Assembly: GCF_019061205.1 (NCBI RefSeq)
Contig: NZ_JAHQYH010000008.1
Location: 1 to 63,154 of the forward strand
Length of the DNA: 63,154 nucleotides
Source: Apilactobacillus waqarii
GTDB taxonomy: Bacteria; Bacillota; Bacilli; Lactobacillales; Lactobacillaceae
Direction of reading: 5' to 3'
The notes under the pieces were generated by a model that did not search any database, was not told where the DNA came from, and saw nothing but the letters and a program-made list of their open reading frames with translations. Both the position numbers and the translations under genes were made by a program. Below, one piece after another: positions 7,432 through 17,650 of the stretch; positions within the stretch are counted from its first letter, which is position 1; every line of letters begins with the position of its first letter.

Positions 7432-8520
7432 ATGTTAATGGCATCTAATAAAGATAAACTAGTTAGTGCGACAGTGGCTAAAGATAATGAAAAGTATTAC
7501 TGTCCCATCTGTAAGGAAGAGTTAATTTTAAAACGCGGTAACATCAATGCGCCACACTTTGCGCACTTTAAGAATAGTCAGTGTGTGATATCCATGGAAG
7601 ATGGTGAGAGCAATGAACATCTAATGGGGAAAGAACAACTATTGAACTTCATTGATAAAAGAAATACACATGTGGAAAAGTATTTATCTGAAATTAATCA
7701 ACGTCCCGATTTGATATATCAAAAACTAGCGTTTGAGTTTCAATGCAGTCCGATTTCGCGGAAACGATTGTCAGAACGCATCGCGGGATACCATAAATTA
7801 CATATGAAATCACTATGGATACTGGGAAGTAACTATAGAAAGCGGTTTGGCAGCGATAGTGTAAATAAGTTTTATTACTATATCGATTCAATTGGCTTTA
7901 CCATCTTTTTCTGGTTGGTAAACGAACGCAAAATCGAGGTGCGCTACAACTGTCAGTACGTGTGTGGAAAACTACGATATCAGCGAAGCACATTTGCTCG
8001 ATTGGATGAATTATTGAATTTTATTCACAATCCAGGAAACATCGTTAAGTATAAGAGCAATATGCATGGCGTGATTAGTCAGTTAACTAGGATTGAAAAC
8101 CAGCTTTTTTATCGGAATCAACAGATTATAAAGTGGCAAAACGTTTGTTATAACCAGCATCATAATATATCCGGATCACCAATTGTTTGTGATATCAAAC
8201 AGGTGACCAGTCCAATCATGGGGAAGAACTTCTTGATATGGAAAATATTAATTGTGGCTAGTATCAAAGAAAAAGTGAAATTAAGGGATGTGTTTGAGTT
8301 TGCCAATCAAATGGTCGGATTACAAACGAATTATCCACTTGTGCATAACACCACTCAATATATTAAAGATGAGTTCAAACTGTTGATAATGCAGCTGATA
8401 ACTCAACGAAAAATTCAAATTAAAAATGGTAGAGTCCACATAATCGACGAAATTAAGTGGTTTGACGATTACTATCAAAAATTAAATGAGCTAAGTACGC
8501 AAAATAACACTATTTTTTGA
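7432..8520 (+). CDS. coiA: Competence protein CoiA
   Basis: Cytoplasmic competence protein of the CoiA family, needed in streptococci and bacilli for processing DNA taken up during transformation. Visible elements are an N-terminal CPIC zinc-type pair (Cys24, Cys27), His42/His45 (PHFAHF), and the nuclease-like motif Asp93...Glu102-Phe-Gln104 (PDLIYQKLAFEFQ) typical of PD-(D/E)XK folds. It has 362 residues from ATG 7432. That start was picked because gggtga is 5 nt upstream; GTG 7423 and ATG 7438 are alternatives. Codon use is less biased than in neighbouring housekeeping genes (more ATA, CGG and GTG), as expected for low expression. It lies between mecA and pepF, as in other lactobacilli and Bacillus. 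Confidence 0.9.
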   Translation: MLMASNKDKLVSATVAKDNEKYYCPICKEELILKRGNINAPHFAHFKNSQCVISMEDGESNEHLMGKEQLLNFIDKRNTHVEKYLSEINQRPDLIYQKLAFEFQCSPISRKRLSERIAGYHKLHMKSLWILGSNYRKRFGSDSVNKFYYYIDSIGFTIFFWLVNERKIEVRYNCQYVCGKLRYQRSTFARLDELLNFIHNPGNIVKYKSNMHGVISQLTRIENQLFYRNQQIIKWQNVCYNQHHNISGSPIVCDIKQVTSPIMGKNFLIWKILIVASIKEKVKLRDVFEFANQMVGLQTNYPLVHNTTQYIKDEFKLLIMQLITQRKIQIKNGRVHIIDEIKWFDDYYQKLNELSTQNNTIF

Positions 8521-8558
8521 TAAGATGGAGATAGCATATTTCAAAAGGCGGTGTTTTT

Positions 8559-10358
8559 ATGAGTGAAGTACAACAATTACCAAAGAGATCAGAAGTACCA
8601 GAAAAATTAACCTGGGACTTAACAACTATTTATAAGACAGATGATGACTTTGAAGCGGATTTCAAAGAATGCGTCAAGGAAGTCGAATCTGTGGAAAAGT
8701 TAAAGACTGATCATTTTGATGCAAAAACACTTTTAAGTGATTTAAAAGCAATCGAAAAACTAGAACGTAAAGTGGAAAAATTATATGTATACTCATCATT
8801 GAAGAGTGATGCTGATACATCAAATTCTGAATACCAAAGCATGAATGCTAGATGTGCTGATTTAGCATCTAAAGCATCATCAGCACTAGCATGGTTTGAA
8901 CCAGCGGTTTTAAATATTAGTGAAGATAACCTAAAGAAGATGCTAGTTGAAGAATCAGAATTAGCAGATTACACACACTATTTTGATGAACTATTCAGCC
9001 AAAAGGACCATATCCTGGATGCTGAACATGAAAAAATTCTATCAAGTTTAGGTAACATCTTTGATACCCCTTCAAACGTATATGGTGTAATGACCAATTC
9101 CGACTTGAAGTTCCCAGTGGTATCAGACGAAGATGGTAACAAGATCGAACTATCAAATGGTGTCTACAGTAAGTTACTTGAATCCACAGACAGAAGTGTT
9201 CGTAAGGAAGCATTCCAACAGTTATACACAGTTTATAACCAATTCAAGAACACATTAGCATCAACACTTTCTGGTGAAGTGAAGGTGCATAACTTTAGAG
9301 CTTCAATGCGTCACTTTAGCTCAGCTAAGGAAGCTGCATTGAGCAATAACCACATCGATGAAAAGGTATACCAACAACTAATTGATACGGTTAATAAGTA
9401 CCTACCTTTATTACATCGTTACGTGAAACTAAGAAAGAAATTACTTTCATTAGACGAAATGCACATGTATGACTTGTACACACCATTATTCGGTAACTCA
9501 CCAATCTCATACAATTTTGATGAAGCCAAGGAAGAATCAATCAAGGCGTTATCAATTCTTGGGGATGATTACATTGATCATATCAAGGAAGAATTTAACA
9601 ATCGTTGGATTGATGTAGTTGAAAATAAGGGAAAGAGAAGTGGTGCATACTCATCAGGAGTATACGACACTAACCCATATATCCTTTTAAACTGGCAAGA
9701 TAACCTTGATAACTTGTTTACACTGGTTCATGAATCAGGTCACAGTATGCACAGTTACTACACAACCCATAATCAACCATTCCAATATGGTGATTACTCA
9801 ATCTTCTTAGCCGAAATCGCATCAACCACTAACGAAAATATCTTAACAGATTATCTTTTGAAGAATACCGATGATGTTGAAGTTAAGAAGTACGTATTAA
9901 ATCACTTCCTAGATGGTTTCAAGGGAACTATTTTCAGACAAACTCAATTTGCTGAATTTGAAGACTTTGCTCACCAACAAGAACAAGCTGGTAATCCACT
10001 AACAGCTAAGATGTTAAGTGATTTCTACTACAAGCTAAACCAACGCTATTATGGTGATGGAGTAGTATCTGATCCAGAAATTGCATATGAATGGGCTAGA
10101 ATTCCGCACTTCTACATGAATTACTATGTATATCAATATGCAACTGGTTTTGCAGCCGCCATTGATTTATCAGATGGCATCTGTGACAACGACCAAGAAG
10201 CAATTGATAAGTACATCGGTTACTTAAAATCAGGTAGTTCTGATTATCCATTAAACGTAATGAAAAAAGCTGGTATCGACATGACTAATGCAGATTACCT
10301 AGAAAATGCATTCAAGGTCTTTGAAGAAAGATTAAACGAATTAGAATCATTAATTTAA
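8559..10358 (+). CDS. pepF: Oligoendopeptidase F
   Basis: Cytoplasmic zinc metallopeptidase of family M3B that cuts peptides of roughly 7 to 17 residues, part of nitrogen supply from imported peptides. The zinc site HESGH lies at residues 391-395, with a downstream acidic ligand region LAEIASTTNE. The 599-residue length is normal and the N-terminus (LPKRSEVPEKLTWDLTTIY) is typical. The start ATG follows aaggcggtg by 6 nt. coiA-pepF is a conserved pair, probably transcribed from the coiA side, and is closed by a bidirectional terminator. Confidence 0.96.
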   Translation: MSEVQQLPKRSEVPEKLTWDLTTIYKTDDDFEADFKECVKEVESVEKLKTDHFDAKTLLSDLKAIEKLERKVEKLYVYSSLKSDADTSNSEYQSMNARCADLASKASSALAWFEPAVLNISEDNLKKMLVEESELADYTHYFDELFSQKDHILDAEHEKILSSLGNIFDTPSNVYGVMTNSDLKFPVVSDEDGNKIELSNGVYSKLLESTDRSVRKEAFQQLYTVYNQFKNTLASTLSGEVKVHNFRASMRHFSSAKEAALSNNHIDEKVYQQLIDTVNKYLPLLHRYVKLRKKLLSLDEMHMYDLYTPLFGNSPISYNFDEAKEESIKALSILGDDYIDHIKEEFNNRWIDVVENKGKRSGAYSSGVYDTNPYILLNWQDNLDNLFTLVHESGHSMHSYYTTHNQPFQYGDYSIFLAEIASTTNENILTDYLLKNTDDVEVKKYVLNHFLDGFKGTIFRQTQFAEFEDFAHQQEQAGNPLTAKMLSDFYYKLNQRYYGDGVVSDPEIAYEWARIPHFYMNYYVYQYATGFAAAIDLSDGICDNDQEAIDKYIGYLKSGSSDYPLNVMKKAGIDMTNADYLENAFKVFEERLNELESLI

Positions 10359-10361
10359 TAA

Positions 10362-10398
10362 CAAAAAAGCTTCCAACTTTTAGTTGGAAGCTTTTTTT
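10362..10398. terminator. Bidirectional terminator, pepF and spxH
   Basis: Strong hairpin aaaaaagcttccaact/agttggaagctttttt with a tiny loop, between convergent genes. Confidence 0.9.
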
Positions 10399-11038
10399 AT
10401 TTTAGAACACGAAGGTGTTTCATTTTAGTTTCTTTTAGACTGCTTTCGCTTAATGCATCCTTTAAGTATTCAGGAGTTAAGTTCTTATCACAGCAAGCAT
10501 TAAATAATGTTGAATATTCAATGTCATCAGTTAAAATACCATCATCGTTTCCTTCGCAGTTGAAGATAACAGCTGAGGCTGGTTTTTCAATCTTCATATT
10601 TTGGACCAAATCTTGGTCTTTTTTGATTGATTTCTTAGCAAGGTTTGAACGACGATCTTCCTTAAACATTTCAACATCTAGACCGCATTTCTTGGCAATT
10701 TCAATCGCCATTTCGTCTGAGTAGATGTAACCTTCAGTCAATAGTTTATCCTGAATCGCTGTTAAGAACTTACGTCCTTTTTTCATACCTTGGAATAAGG
10801 CAGCCTTATAATCTAAGACAACGTTTCTGTATAAGGCAGAAAGTTCTTCAGAAGATAATCGCTTTTTAAGTTGATTGTTTGAGTTACAGAAGTCGGTTTG
10901 GACAACCTTTAGATTGTAAATCGGAATGAACTGCAACTTAAATTTTGAATCAACGTCTTCAGAAATCTGTAAAACGGTATTTTCTGAATTTCTGCATGCT
11001 TTACACAATGGATCTATAAACAGAAATAGTTCAAACAC
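10397..11038 (-). CDS. spxH: ClpXP adaptor protein SpxH (YjbH), DsbA-like
   Basis: Thioredoxin/DsbA-fold adaptor that speeds degradation of the stress regulator Spx by ClpXP. The protein begins VFELFLFIDPLCKAC, with the redox-type CxxC at Cys12-Cys15, and has 213 residues. The start is GTG at 11038 on the minus strand, 6 nt after a clear ggaggg. An upstream ATG at 11116 would add 26 residues with no ribosome site. It faces pepF and is divergent from relQ, the order known from the Bacillus yjbH-yjbM-yjbN-yjbO region. spx itself is not in this window. Confidence 0.88.
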   Translation of the reverse strand: MFELFLFIDPLCKACRNSENTVLQISEDVDSKFKLQFIPIYNLKVVQTDFCNSNNQLKKRLSSEELSALYRNVVLDYKAALFQGMKKGRKFLTAIQDKLLTEGYIYSDEMAIEIAKKCGLDVEMFKEDRRSNLAKKSIKKDQDLVQNMKIEKPASAVIFNCEGNDDGILTDDIEYSTLFNACCDKNLTPEYLKDALSESSLKETKMKHLRVLK

Positions 11039-11171
11039 TTTTATCCCTCCATTAAGATTTTTGTTTCGTTCTATGAATTCCATTAAATAGAATACCAAAT
11101 ACACCGGTAAATACAACCATTTCGCTCATAAACGGTAAAAAATTGTTTGCTTTTTTACTTCTTGAATAGTG

Positions 11172-11180
11172 TGGTAAAAT
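11172..11180 (+). promoter_or_regulatory. Extended -10 promoter of relQ operon
   Basis: TGGTAAAAT, an extended -10 (TGn plus TAAAAT), 38 nt before the relQ start. No convincing -35 was found. The decamer GTGGTAAAAT recurs upstream of mraZ (18164) and prs (42906). Confidence 0.55.
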
Positions 11181-11217
11181 AATGTAGTAAATTAGGTTTA
11201 ACAAGGAGGTTAGCCTA

Positions 11218-11850
11218 GTGATAAAAAACTGGAGTGACTTTTTATTTCCATACGAACAAGCCGTAGGTGAATTAAAGGTTAAATTAAGAGGAATTCGTAA
11301 AGAATTCATTCAATCGGATAAAAGAAGTCCGATTGAGTTTGTTACTGGTCGAGTAAAACCAATCGACAGTATTAAAGAAAAAATGAAACGCCGCTATGTA
11401 TCAGAAGATCGTTTATCTCAAGATATGGAAGATATTGCGGGACTTAGAATTATGTGTCCATTTGTCGATGATATTTATGTCGTTGTCGACATTCTTAGAA
11501 GAAGAAGCGATATTAATATCTTAGAAGAACGTGATTATGTAAATCGTGAAAAAGCTAGTGGATATCGTTCATACCATATTGTTTTTGAGTATCCAATCGA
11601 GTTAGTCGGTGGAGAAAAGAAAATTTTAGCCGAAATTCAGGTGAGAACACTTGCCATGAATTTCTGGGCAACAGTAGAACATTCACTAAATTACAAATAC
11701 AATGGTGAATTCCCAGAAGAATTGAAGAAGCGTCTTCAACAATCTGCGGAAACAGCATTCGAGTTGGATGAAGGAATGTCTGAAATCAGAGATGAGTTAA
11801 TTGAAACTCAAGAAGATGGAACCAAAAATGAACATAATAGGGATGAATAG
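11218..11850 (+). CDS. relQ: Small alarmone synthetase RelQ (GTP pyrophosphokinase)
   Basis: Cytosolic single-domain (p)ppGpp synthetase of the SAS1/YjbM type, making alarmone from ATP and GDP or GTP. Typical synthetase motifs are present: EDIAGLRI with Asp72, [13 protein letters not shown], and the catalytic EIQVRT with Glu139, then [14 protein letters not shown]. It has no hydrolase or regulatory domains, and its 210 residues are standard. The start is GTG 11218, 7 nt after a strong aaggaggt. It is first gene of relQ-nadK-rluA, with 2 bp before nadK. Control is expected to be transcriptional and allosteric, since family members form tetramers activated by pppGpp. Confidence 0.94.
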   Translation: MIKNWSDFLFPYEQAVGELKVKLRGIRKEFIQSDKRSPIEFVTGRVKPIDSIKEKMKRRYVSEDRLSQDMEDIAGLRIMCPFVDDIYVVVDILRRRSDINILEERDYVNREKASGYRSYHIVFEYPIELVGGEKKILAEIQVRTLAMNFWATVEHSLNYKYNGEFPEELKKRLQQSAETAFELDEGMSEIRDELIETQEDGTKNEHNRDE

Positions 11851-11852
11851 TT

Positions 11853-12662
11853 ATGAAGGTTGCAATTTATAGTAACGACGGATTTACATCCAAAGAGGTT
11901 GCTACACAATTAAAAGAAAAAATTGATGCGTCTGAAAAACTTGAATACGATGGATTAAATCCGCAAATTGTGATTTCCGTTGGGGGAGACGGAACACTTT
12001 TGTCAGCTTTTCATCATTACCGCGATGCAATTAGCAAGATTCGTTTTGTGGGAATCCATACTGGCCACCTTGGTTTTTACACCGACTGGCGTGACTACGA
12101 AGTAAAAGAACTAGTCGACAGTTTGGAGGACGATAATGGTCAAAGCGTTAGCTATCCATTGCTATCAATCAAGGTTCAATACACCGATGGTGGACCAGAC
12201 GATAGTTTCGTTGCGCTAAATGAATCTACCTTAAAACGCATTAACGGAACAATGGTTACTGATATTTACATCAAGGATGAATTCTTTGAAAAGTTTAGAG
12301 GGGATGGACTTTGTGTTTCCACACCAACCGGTTCTACCGCTTATAACAAGTCAGTCGGTGGGGCAATCATTAATCCTCAACTAAACGCTATTCAGGTTTC
12401 CGAAATGGCATCCATCAATAACCGTGTCTTTAGAACTTTAGGTTCACCTGTAATTGTGCCACCTGACGAAACAATCACAATTGTTCCCGATTCACCAAAA
12501 CACAACATTTTAACATGTGACCAGTTATTGATTTCTGATCGTCCAATTAAATCAATTTCATATTCCATCTGTAACGATAGAATTTACTTCGCTCAATATC
12601 GTCATACCCATTTCTGGAAACGTGTAAGTAATTCATTCATCGGAGTTCACGAGGATGACTAG
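11853..12662 (+). CDS. nadK: NAD kinase
   Basis: Phosphorylates NAD to NADP, the only route to NADP in most bacteria. The signature GGDGT (44-48, catalytic Asp46) and the substrate motif [15 protein letters not shown] are present. Its 269 residues are normal. It lies 2 bp after relQ and overlaps the following pseudouridine synthase by 8 bp, so translation of the three genes is probably coupled. A cytosolic homotetramer or dimer is expected from the family. Confidence 0.96.
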   Translation: MKVAIYSNDGFTSKEVATQLKEKIDASEKLEYDGLNPQIVISVGGDGTLLSAFHHYRDAISKIRFVGIHTGHLGFYTDWRDYEVKELVDSLEDDNGQSVSYPLLSIKVQYTDGGPDDSFVALNESTLKRINGTMVTDIYIKDEFFEKFRGDGLCVSTPTGSTAYNKSVGGAIINPQLNAIQVSEMASINNRVFRTLGSPVIVPPDETITIVPDSPKHNILTCDQLLISDRPIKSISYSICNDRIYFAQYRHTHFWKRVSNSFIGVHEDD

Positions 12663-13542
12663 GTTTACCTGGTCCAATCAACAGGACAGTCCCATCCGAT
12701 TAAGAACATTCTTACGCCAAAATGGTATTTCGCGCACACTATTGAAACAGATTAAATTCGAAGGCGGAAAAATTGTAGTCAATGGAAGTGAAGAGAAGGT
12801 TAATTACATGTTGGCACAGGGTGACGAGGTAACCATTACGTTACCACCCGAACCAGCAAACGATATCATTGCGGTGTCGAATCTACCGATTAATATTTTG
12901 TATGAAGATGACCACTTCTTGGTTGTTGATAAACCAGCGCACGTGGCGTGTCTACCATCTCATTTATATAAAAATGACACGATTGCCAATCGAGTGAAAG
13001 GATACTTCTTGAGACAAGATTACGACAATCAAAAGATTCATATTGTGAATCGATTGGACATGGACACTAGCGGGATTATCATTTTTGCTAAACATCATTT
13101 TGCGCATTCAGTATTGGATAAACAGATGCAACACCATCAAATTGAAAAGATGTATGTGGCAATTGTGGAAAATCCATTGAATGACAAACATCTAGAAATT
13201 AACCTACCAATTGATCGACAACCGGGTTCGTTTATTAAGAGATGTGTGATTGATGGTGGAAAACCTTCCAAGACAGAGGCATGGGTGGTAAAAAATACAC
13301 CTAGTCATTCATTGGTTAAAATTAAATTGCATTCTGGTCGAACCCATCAAATCAGGGTCCACTTCAATGCAATCGGTCATCCGTTAATTGGGGATTGGCT
13401 TTACAATCCTGACAATCATGAGCTGAATCGTCAGGCACTACATTGCTATAAAATGAAATTTTATAATCCGTTTACACGACAAGACGTAGTTTGTGAATCA
13501 AAAATTCCTACAGACATGTCGTCAATTATTCAAGGCTTCTAA
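12655..13542 (+). CDS. RluA-family pseudouridine synthase (YjbO-like)
   Basis: RNA pseudouridine synthase of the RluA family. An N-terminal S4-like RNA-binding segment (about 15-65, [20 protein letters not shown]) precedes the catalytic domain with motif I at 131-137 (VNRLDMD, catalytic Asp135), KxY motif EKMYVAIVE, and [10 protein letters not shown] near the C-terminus. It corresponds by position to Bacillus yjbO, whose exact rRNA or tRNA target I cannot name. The ATG overlaps the nadK stop by 8 bp and its ribosome site (gag-gat) lies within nadK. It is the last gene of the relQ operon. Confidence 0.9.
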   Translation: MTRFTWSNQQDSPIRLRTFLRQNGISRTLLKQIKFEGGKIVVNGSEEKVNYMLAQGDEVTITLPPEPANDIIAVSNLPINILYEDDHFLVVDKPAHVACLPSHLYKNDTIANRVKGYFLRQDYDNQKIHIVNRLDMDTSGIIIFAKHHFAHSVLDKQMQHHQIEKMYVAIVENPLNDKHLEINLPIDRQPGSFIKRCVIDGGKPSKTEAWVVKNTPSHSLVKIKLHSGRTHQIRVHFNAIGHPLIGDWLYNPDNHELNRQALHCYKMKFYNPFTRQDVVCESKIPTDMSSIIQGF

Positions 13543-13568
13543 TATCTTGATATTAGGGGCTTTTTTTA
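13540..13568 (+). terminator. Terminator of relQ-nadK-rluA
   Basis: Inverted repeat ctaatatc/gatattag overlapping the stop codon, extended by GC-containing pairs to a T7 tract. The loop is very short, so folding may vary. Confidence 0.7.
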
Positions 13569-13596
13569 GTTCCTGTAAATGAAGACTTTACGAATA

Positions 13597-13605
13597 TGAT
13601 ATACT
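13597..13605 (+). promoter_or_regulatory. Extended -10 promoter of rlmA-trmL-ftsK
   Basis: TGATATACT (TGn plus TATACT) 33 nt before rlmA. No clear -35 element. Confidence 0.45.
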
Positions 13606-13637
13606 TATATATTGAATTGGATAAGGATGATTTAGAT

Positions 13638-14489
13638 ATGAAAAAAATCGAAATTGCAAAGAAATTTTTAAAACAAAATATCGATTTATTTAGATGCCCA
13701 GTATGTAAAAAAGCATTTATTAACCAAGTTGATAATTCAATCGTCTGTCCTAACAACCACTCATTGGATATTTCCAAAAAGGGAACCATTCAATTTATTA
13801 ACCACAAGGTGAATACAGAATATGATGGGGATATGTTAGAATCAAGACGAAGAATTATGCAGGCGGGTTTTTTCGATGGGATTTTACACAAGATTAATGA
13901 ACTAATCGATGCCGGGCATAAGAATATCGTCGACATCGGTAGTGGAGAAGGAACACCACTAAAACGTTTGGAAGACTTAAGGAAAAACGTGGATAGTGCG
14001 ATTGGTTTTGATATTTCTAAACCAGGGGTCAACCTATCAACCAGTGAATTAAGCGATCAAATGTTTTTCTGTGTTGCTGATTTGGCAAACCTTCCATTTA
14101 ATGATCAAAGCATTGATATTATTATGGATTTATTCTCACCATCAGCATACAAGGAATTCAATCGAATCATTGCACCTAATGGTCACTTGATTAAGATTGT
14201 GCCAAACTCACATTACCTATATGAATTAAGACAAAAACTTTATGGTAATGATAGCGAAAACAGTAGCTATGATAACCAAAAGGTTGTCGATTTATTTATG
14301 GAGCATTATCCAAATGCGAAGAAATACGATGTGAAATACACCGTTGAGTTACCAAAAGAGTTAACTCACGATTTAATGATTATGACACCACTTCATTGGG
14401 GCCATAATGCGAAAGATTTAACACAAGCAGAGGTTGAATCACTAACATCAATCACGGTTGATGTATCAATATTAGATAATCAGTTTTAA
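13638..14489 (+). CDS. rlmA: RlmA-type 23S rRNA (guanine-N1) methyltransferase
   Basis: SAM-dependent methyltransferase that modifies guanine N1 in 23S rRNA helix 35 (G745 or G748 type). The N-terminal zinc finger is visible as Cys20, Cys23, Cys37 and His41, and the SAM-binding loop as DIGSGEG at 99-105. It has 283 residues from ATG 13638, chosen because aaggatga sits 7 nt upstream; an ATG at 13596 has no ribosome site. Members at G748 can confer tylosin tolerance; which position this one modifies is not visible. It is followed by trmL after 14 bp. Confidence 0.86.
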   Translation: MKKIEIAKKFLKQNIDLFRCPVCKKAFINQVDNSIVCPNNHSLDISKKGTIQFINHKVNTEYDGDMLESRRRIMQAGFFDGILHKINELIDAGHKNIVDIGSGEGTPLKRLEDLRKNVDSAIGFDISKPGVNLSTSELSDQMFFCVADLANLPFNDQSIDIIMDLFSPSAYKEFNRIIAPNGHLIKIVPNSHYLYELRQKLYGNDSENSSYDNQKVVDLFMEHYPNAKKYDVKYTVELPKELTHDLMIMTPLHWGHNAKDLTQAEVESLTSITVDVSILDNQF

Positions 14490-14503
14490 AGCGAGGAAAA
14501 ATT

Positions 14504-15016
14504 ATGACTAACCATATTGTTTTATTTGAACCATTAATGCCAGCTAACACTGGTAACATTGCTAGAACATGTGCCGGTACCGATACTGTTTTAGACTTAA
14601 TCAAGCCATTAGGATTCTCAGTTGATGACAAGCACCTAAAAAGAGCCGGATTAGACTACTGGGACAAGGTTGATATTAACTATCACGAAAGCTTACCAGC
14701 ATTCATGAACACACTAGGTGAAAAGGACAAACTTTACCTAGTATCTAAGTTTGCTAACCACGACTACACAGATCGTGATTACACTGATGATGACTACAAC
14801 TACTACTTCATGTTTGGTAAGGAAACAACTGGATTACCTGAAATGTTCATGCGTGATAACGAAGAAAAGGCAATCAGAATTCCACAAGATGATACTCATA
14901 TTCGTGCATTGAACCTATCAAACACATGTGCCATCGTTATTTATGAAGCATTAAGACAACAATCATTTCCAAACCTTGAAAGAACACACAAGTACGAATA
15001 CGACAAACTAAAATAA
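14504..15016 (+). CDS. trmL: tRNA (cytidine/uridine-34 2'-O) methyltransferase TrmL
   Basis: SPOUT-fold methyltransferase that 2'-O-methylates the wobble base of tRNA-Leu species. The protein shows the TrmL start (HIVLFEPLMPANTGNIARTC), the knotted SAM site FMFGKETTGLPE and the C-terminal IPQDDTHIRALNLSNT. Its 170 residues are typical. The relevant substrate, tRNA-Leu(TAA), is encoded at 483 in this window. It sits between rlmA and ftsK with short gaps and probably shares their transcript. Confidence 0.93.
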   Translation: MTNHIVLFEPLMPANTGNIARTCAGTDTVLDLIKPLGFSVDDKHLKRAGLDYWDKVDINYHESLPAFMNTLGEKDKLYLVSKFANHDYTDRDYTDDDYNYYFMFGKETTGLPEMFMRDNEEKAIRIPQDDTHIRALNLSNTCAIVIYEALRQQSFPNLERTHKYEYDKLK

Positions 15017-15035
15017 ATGATAAGGGGTAATCAAT

Positions 15036-17408
15036 TTGGCAAAGAGAAAAACAAGCGCGCGTAAAAAGAAAAAAACAACCACCAATGCCAAATTATTTAA
15101 TATCGATAGCAAGTATCAAAATCATATTATTGGATTTGTTATGATTTTGGTTAGTGCATTCAGTCTCTTTAAATTGGGCTTTTTAGGAATCACTTTCGAT
15201 AATATCGTTAGATTCTTTATCGGAGATAGTAGTCCGTTTGGATTATTGATTACACTAGTTGTTGGCTTTATCTACCTAATTAAGGGACCTAAGCTTGAAT
15301 ACAATAAGCGTTGGATAATTGGTGGAACCATCTTTTATCTTGGGTTATCACTGTTCTTATCAGCATTATTGTTTTCAAACAGTAGCGACAATGCATTTAT
15401 ATCAAAGACACTAACTTTAATTAGTCAGGATTTCATTCACCTAACCGATGCTTCGTCAGTTGGTGGTGGAATGATTGGGGCATGCTTACTAGTAGTATTT
15501 GATTTCTTGGTTTCAATACTGGGATCAGAAATCCTATCAATCATCATGATGATTGTCGGATTGATTGTATTCTTTAACGTTCCAATGAACAAAGTCATGG
15601 ATAACGTTAGAAAGTACTCTGAAGAATCATCACAAAAGATTGGTTCTGCTATCGAGGAACGTAAGCAACGCCGTTTAGAAGCAAAAGAAGCTAACCAAGA
15701 AGACGAAGAACCAAGTGAAGACGTTAATCCAATGTCTAGGGTTCAAAGAAGAAAGAATCCATCTCAATCCGAAGAAAAGCCTAAGATTAAACTTTCAGGT
15801 TGGATGGATAATGAACCCGAAAAACCAGAGGTAAAAAGTAAGCCAGAAGCTAACTTGGATCGTTCCGACTTCAAGTCAGCAGACGACTACAATCAAGATA
15901 CAAGAAACAAACCAAAGTTATCTGAAATCATCAACGGTCACACCGAAAACGATAGTAAGGGAATCGATATTAAGGATATTGATGATTCCAACTATCAATT
16001 ACCACCAATTGAATTGTTATCTGATGTAGCAAGAAGTGACCAAAAAGATGAGTTTAAAAACATCGACCGCAATACAACCGTATTGAAGAAGACATTAAAC
16101 AGTTTTGGTGTAGATGCCGAAATTAAGAATGTTAACTTGGGACCTTCAGTTACCGAATACGAATTACACCCAGCAATCGGTGTTAAAGTTAGCAAGATTG
16201 TTAACCTAGCAGACGACTTGGCTTTGGCACTAGCAGCTAAGGACATTCGTATTGAAGCACCAATTCCAGGTAAATCATTAATTGGGATTGAAGTACCAAA
16301 TAAGAAGGTCGCAATGGTGTCATTTAAGGATGTTGTCAAAACATCACAACAATCCAAGCACGGATTATTGACAGTGCCATTGGGAAGAAATGTTAGTGGG
16401 GATGTTATTACAACCGACCTAACTAAATTGCCTCATTTATTAATCGCTGGTTCAACAGGTAGTGGTAAGTCAGTTGCCATCAACGGAATCATTACTAGCA
16501 TTTTAATGAATGCTAAACCAAGTGAAGTTAAGATGATGCTAATTGATCCTAAGAAGGTTGAATTAGGAATTTACAATGGAATTCCACATTTGCTATCACC
16601 GGTTGTTTCAGAACCTAAGAAGGCTGCAAGAGCCCTTAATAAGGTTGTTGCAGAAATGGAACACAGATATGACTTGTTTGCTAAGCATAATCAAAGAAAG
16701 ATTAGTACTTTTAATGAATATGTAAAAGGGATGACCGAAGAAGAACGTGGCGATTTAAAGCCACTTCCATACATCGTAGTAGTTGTTGATGAATTGGCTG
16801 ACTTGATGATGACAGTTTCAAATGACGTTGAAGGTGCCATCATTAGATTGGCACAAATGGGACGTGCTGCCGGAATTCACATGATTTTGGCAACCCAACG
16901 TCCATCAGTTGACGTTATTACTGGTCTAATTAAGTCTAACGTTCCATCTAGAATTGCCTTCGCCGTTTCAAGTGGGATTGATTCTAGAACTATCTTAGAT
17001 ACTAATGGTGCTGAAAAACTATTAGGTCGTGGGGATATGTTATACCTACCAATTGATAAGAATAAGCCAAGTCGTGTGCAAGGTGCATTTATATCTGATC
17101 AGGATGTTGAAAATGTGGTAGATTATATTAAAGAACAACAACCTGCCGAATATGACGACGATATGATTGTTACGGATGAAGAAATCAAGGTCGACGAAGA
17201 AAATGAAGACCAAGATGACTTATTCGATGATGCTCTAGCTTTTGTTGTAAAAGAACAAAAGGCAAGTACATCATTATTACAACGTAACTTTAGAATCGGT
17301 TATAATCGTGCAGCTAGAATTATTGATGACTTAGAACAACGTGGTTACATTGGCCCTCAGGAAGGAAGTAAACCAAGAGAGGTTTATAAACAACCTGATA
17401 ATGACTAA
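15036..17408 (+). CDS. ftsK: DNA translocase FtsK/SpoIIIE
   Basis: Membrane-anchored hexameric DNA pump that clears chromosome DNA from the closing septum. The N-terminal part (about 25-180) holds roughly four membrane segments, followed by a charged linker (about 185-320). The motor domain has Walker A GSTGSGKS at 472-479, Walker B VVVVDELADLMM and ATQRPSVDVITG. The C-terminal winged-helix gamma domain (ALAFVVKEQKASTSLLQRNF) reads polarity motifs in DNA. 790 residues. The start is TTG 15036, 5 nt after aaggggtaa. Closed by a terminator. Confidence 0.96.
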   Translation: MAKRKTSARKKKKTTTNAKLFNIDSKYQNHIIGFVMILVSAFSLFKLGFLGITFDNIVRFFIGDSSPFGLLITLVVGFIYLIKGPKLEYNKRWIIGGTIFYLGLSLFLSALLFSNSSDNAFISKTLTLISQDFIHLTDASSVGGGMIGACLLVVFDFLVSILGSEILSIIMMIVGLIVFFNVPMNKVMDNVRKYSEESSQKIGSAIEERKQRRLEAKEANQEDEEPSEDVNPMSRVQRRKNPSQSEEKPKIKLSGWMDNEPEKPEVKSKPEANLDRSDFKSADDYNQDTRNKPKLSEIINGHTENDSKGIDIKDIDDSNYQLPPIELLSDVARSDQKDEFKNIDRNTTVLKKTLNSFGVDAEIKNVNLGPSVTEYELHPAIGVKVSKIVNLADDLALALAAKDIRIEAPIPGKSLIGIEVPNKKVAMVSFKDVVKTSQQSKHGLLTVPLGRNVSGDVITTDLTKLPHLLIAGSTGSGKSVAINGIITSILMNAKPSEVKMMLIDPKKVELGIYNGIPHLLSPVVSEPKKAARALNKVVAEMEHRYDLFAKHNQRKISTFNEYVKGMTEEERGDLKPLPYIVVVVDELADLMMTVSNDVEGAIIRLAQMGRAAGIHMILATQRPSVDVITGLIKSNVPSRIAFAVSSGIDSRTILDTNGAEKLLGRGDMLYLPIDKNKPSRVQGAFISDQDVENVVDYIKEQQPAEYDDDMIVTDEEIKVDEENEDQDDLFDDALAFVVKEQKASTSLLQRNFRIGYNRAARIIDDLEQRGYIGPQEGSKPREVYKQPDND

Positions 17409-17446
17409 AAAAATGGAACCCATCATTTTGATAGGTTCCATTTTTT
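17407..17446. terminator. Bidirectional terminator, ftsK and the DUF4044 gene
   Basis: Hairpin aaaaaatggaacc/ggttccatttttt between convergent genes. Confidence 0.85.
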
Positions 17447-17447
17447 A

Positions 17448-17567
17448 TTAGTTTTCAAATAGTTGGAAGGCAGCACCTAGTACTAAACCACCAACAGTTG
17501 AGATAATCATTAACCAAACAAAAATCATGGTAATGATTTGAAATCTAGATTTCTTTTTCTTAGCCAT
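17448..17567 (-). CDS. Tiny DUF4044-type membrane protein
   Basis: A 39-residue protein: a lysine-rich start (MAKKKKSRFQ) followed by one membrane segment (about residues 11-33) and a short tail (FQLFEN). It resembles the DUF4044 family found in lactobacilli near the mra cluster; its function is unknown. On the minus strand the ATG follows aaagtggtg by about 5 nt. It shares a bidirectional terminator with ftsK and is divergent from the DUF3397 gene. Such short genes are easily missed. Confidence 0.75.
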   Translation of the reverse strand: MAKKKKSRFQIITMIFVWLMIISTVGGLVLGAAFQLFEN

Positions 17568-17650
17568 TATTAACACCACTTTCCGCAATTAATAATATAT
17601 TTTAAAGTTTACAGTTCATTAGTAAATAATGCAAACTAATTCATATTGAG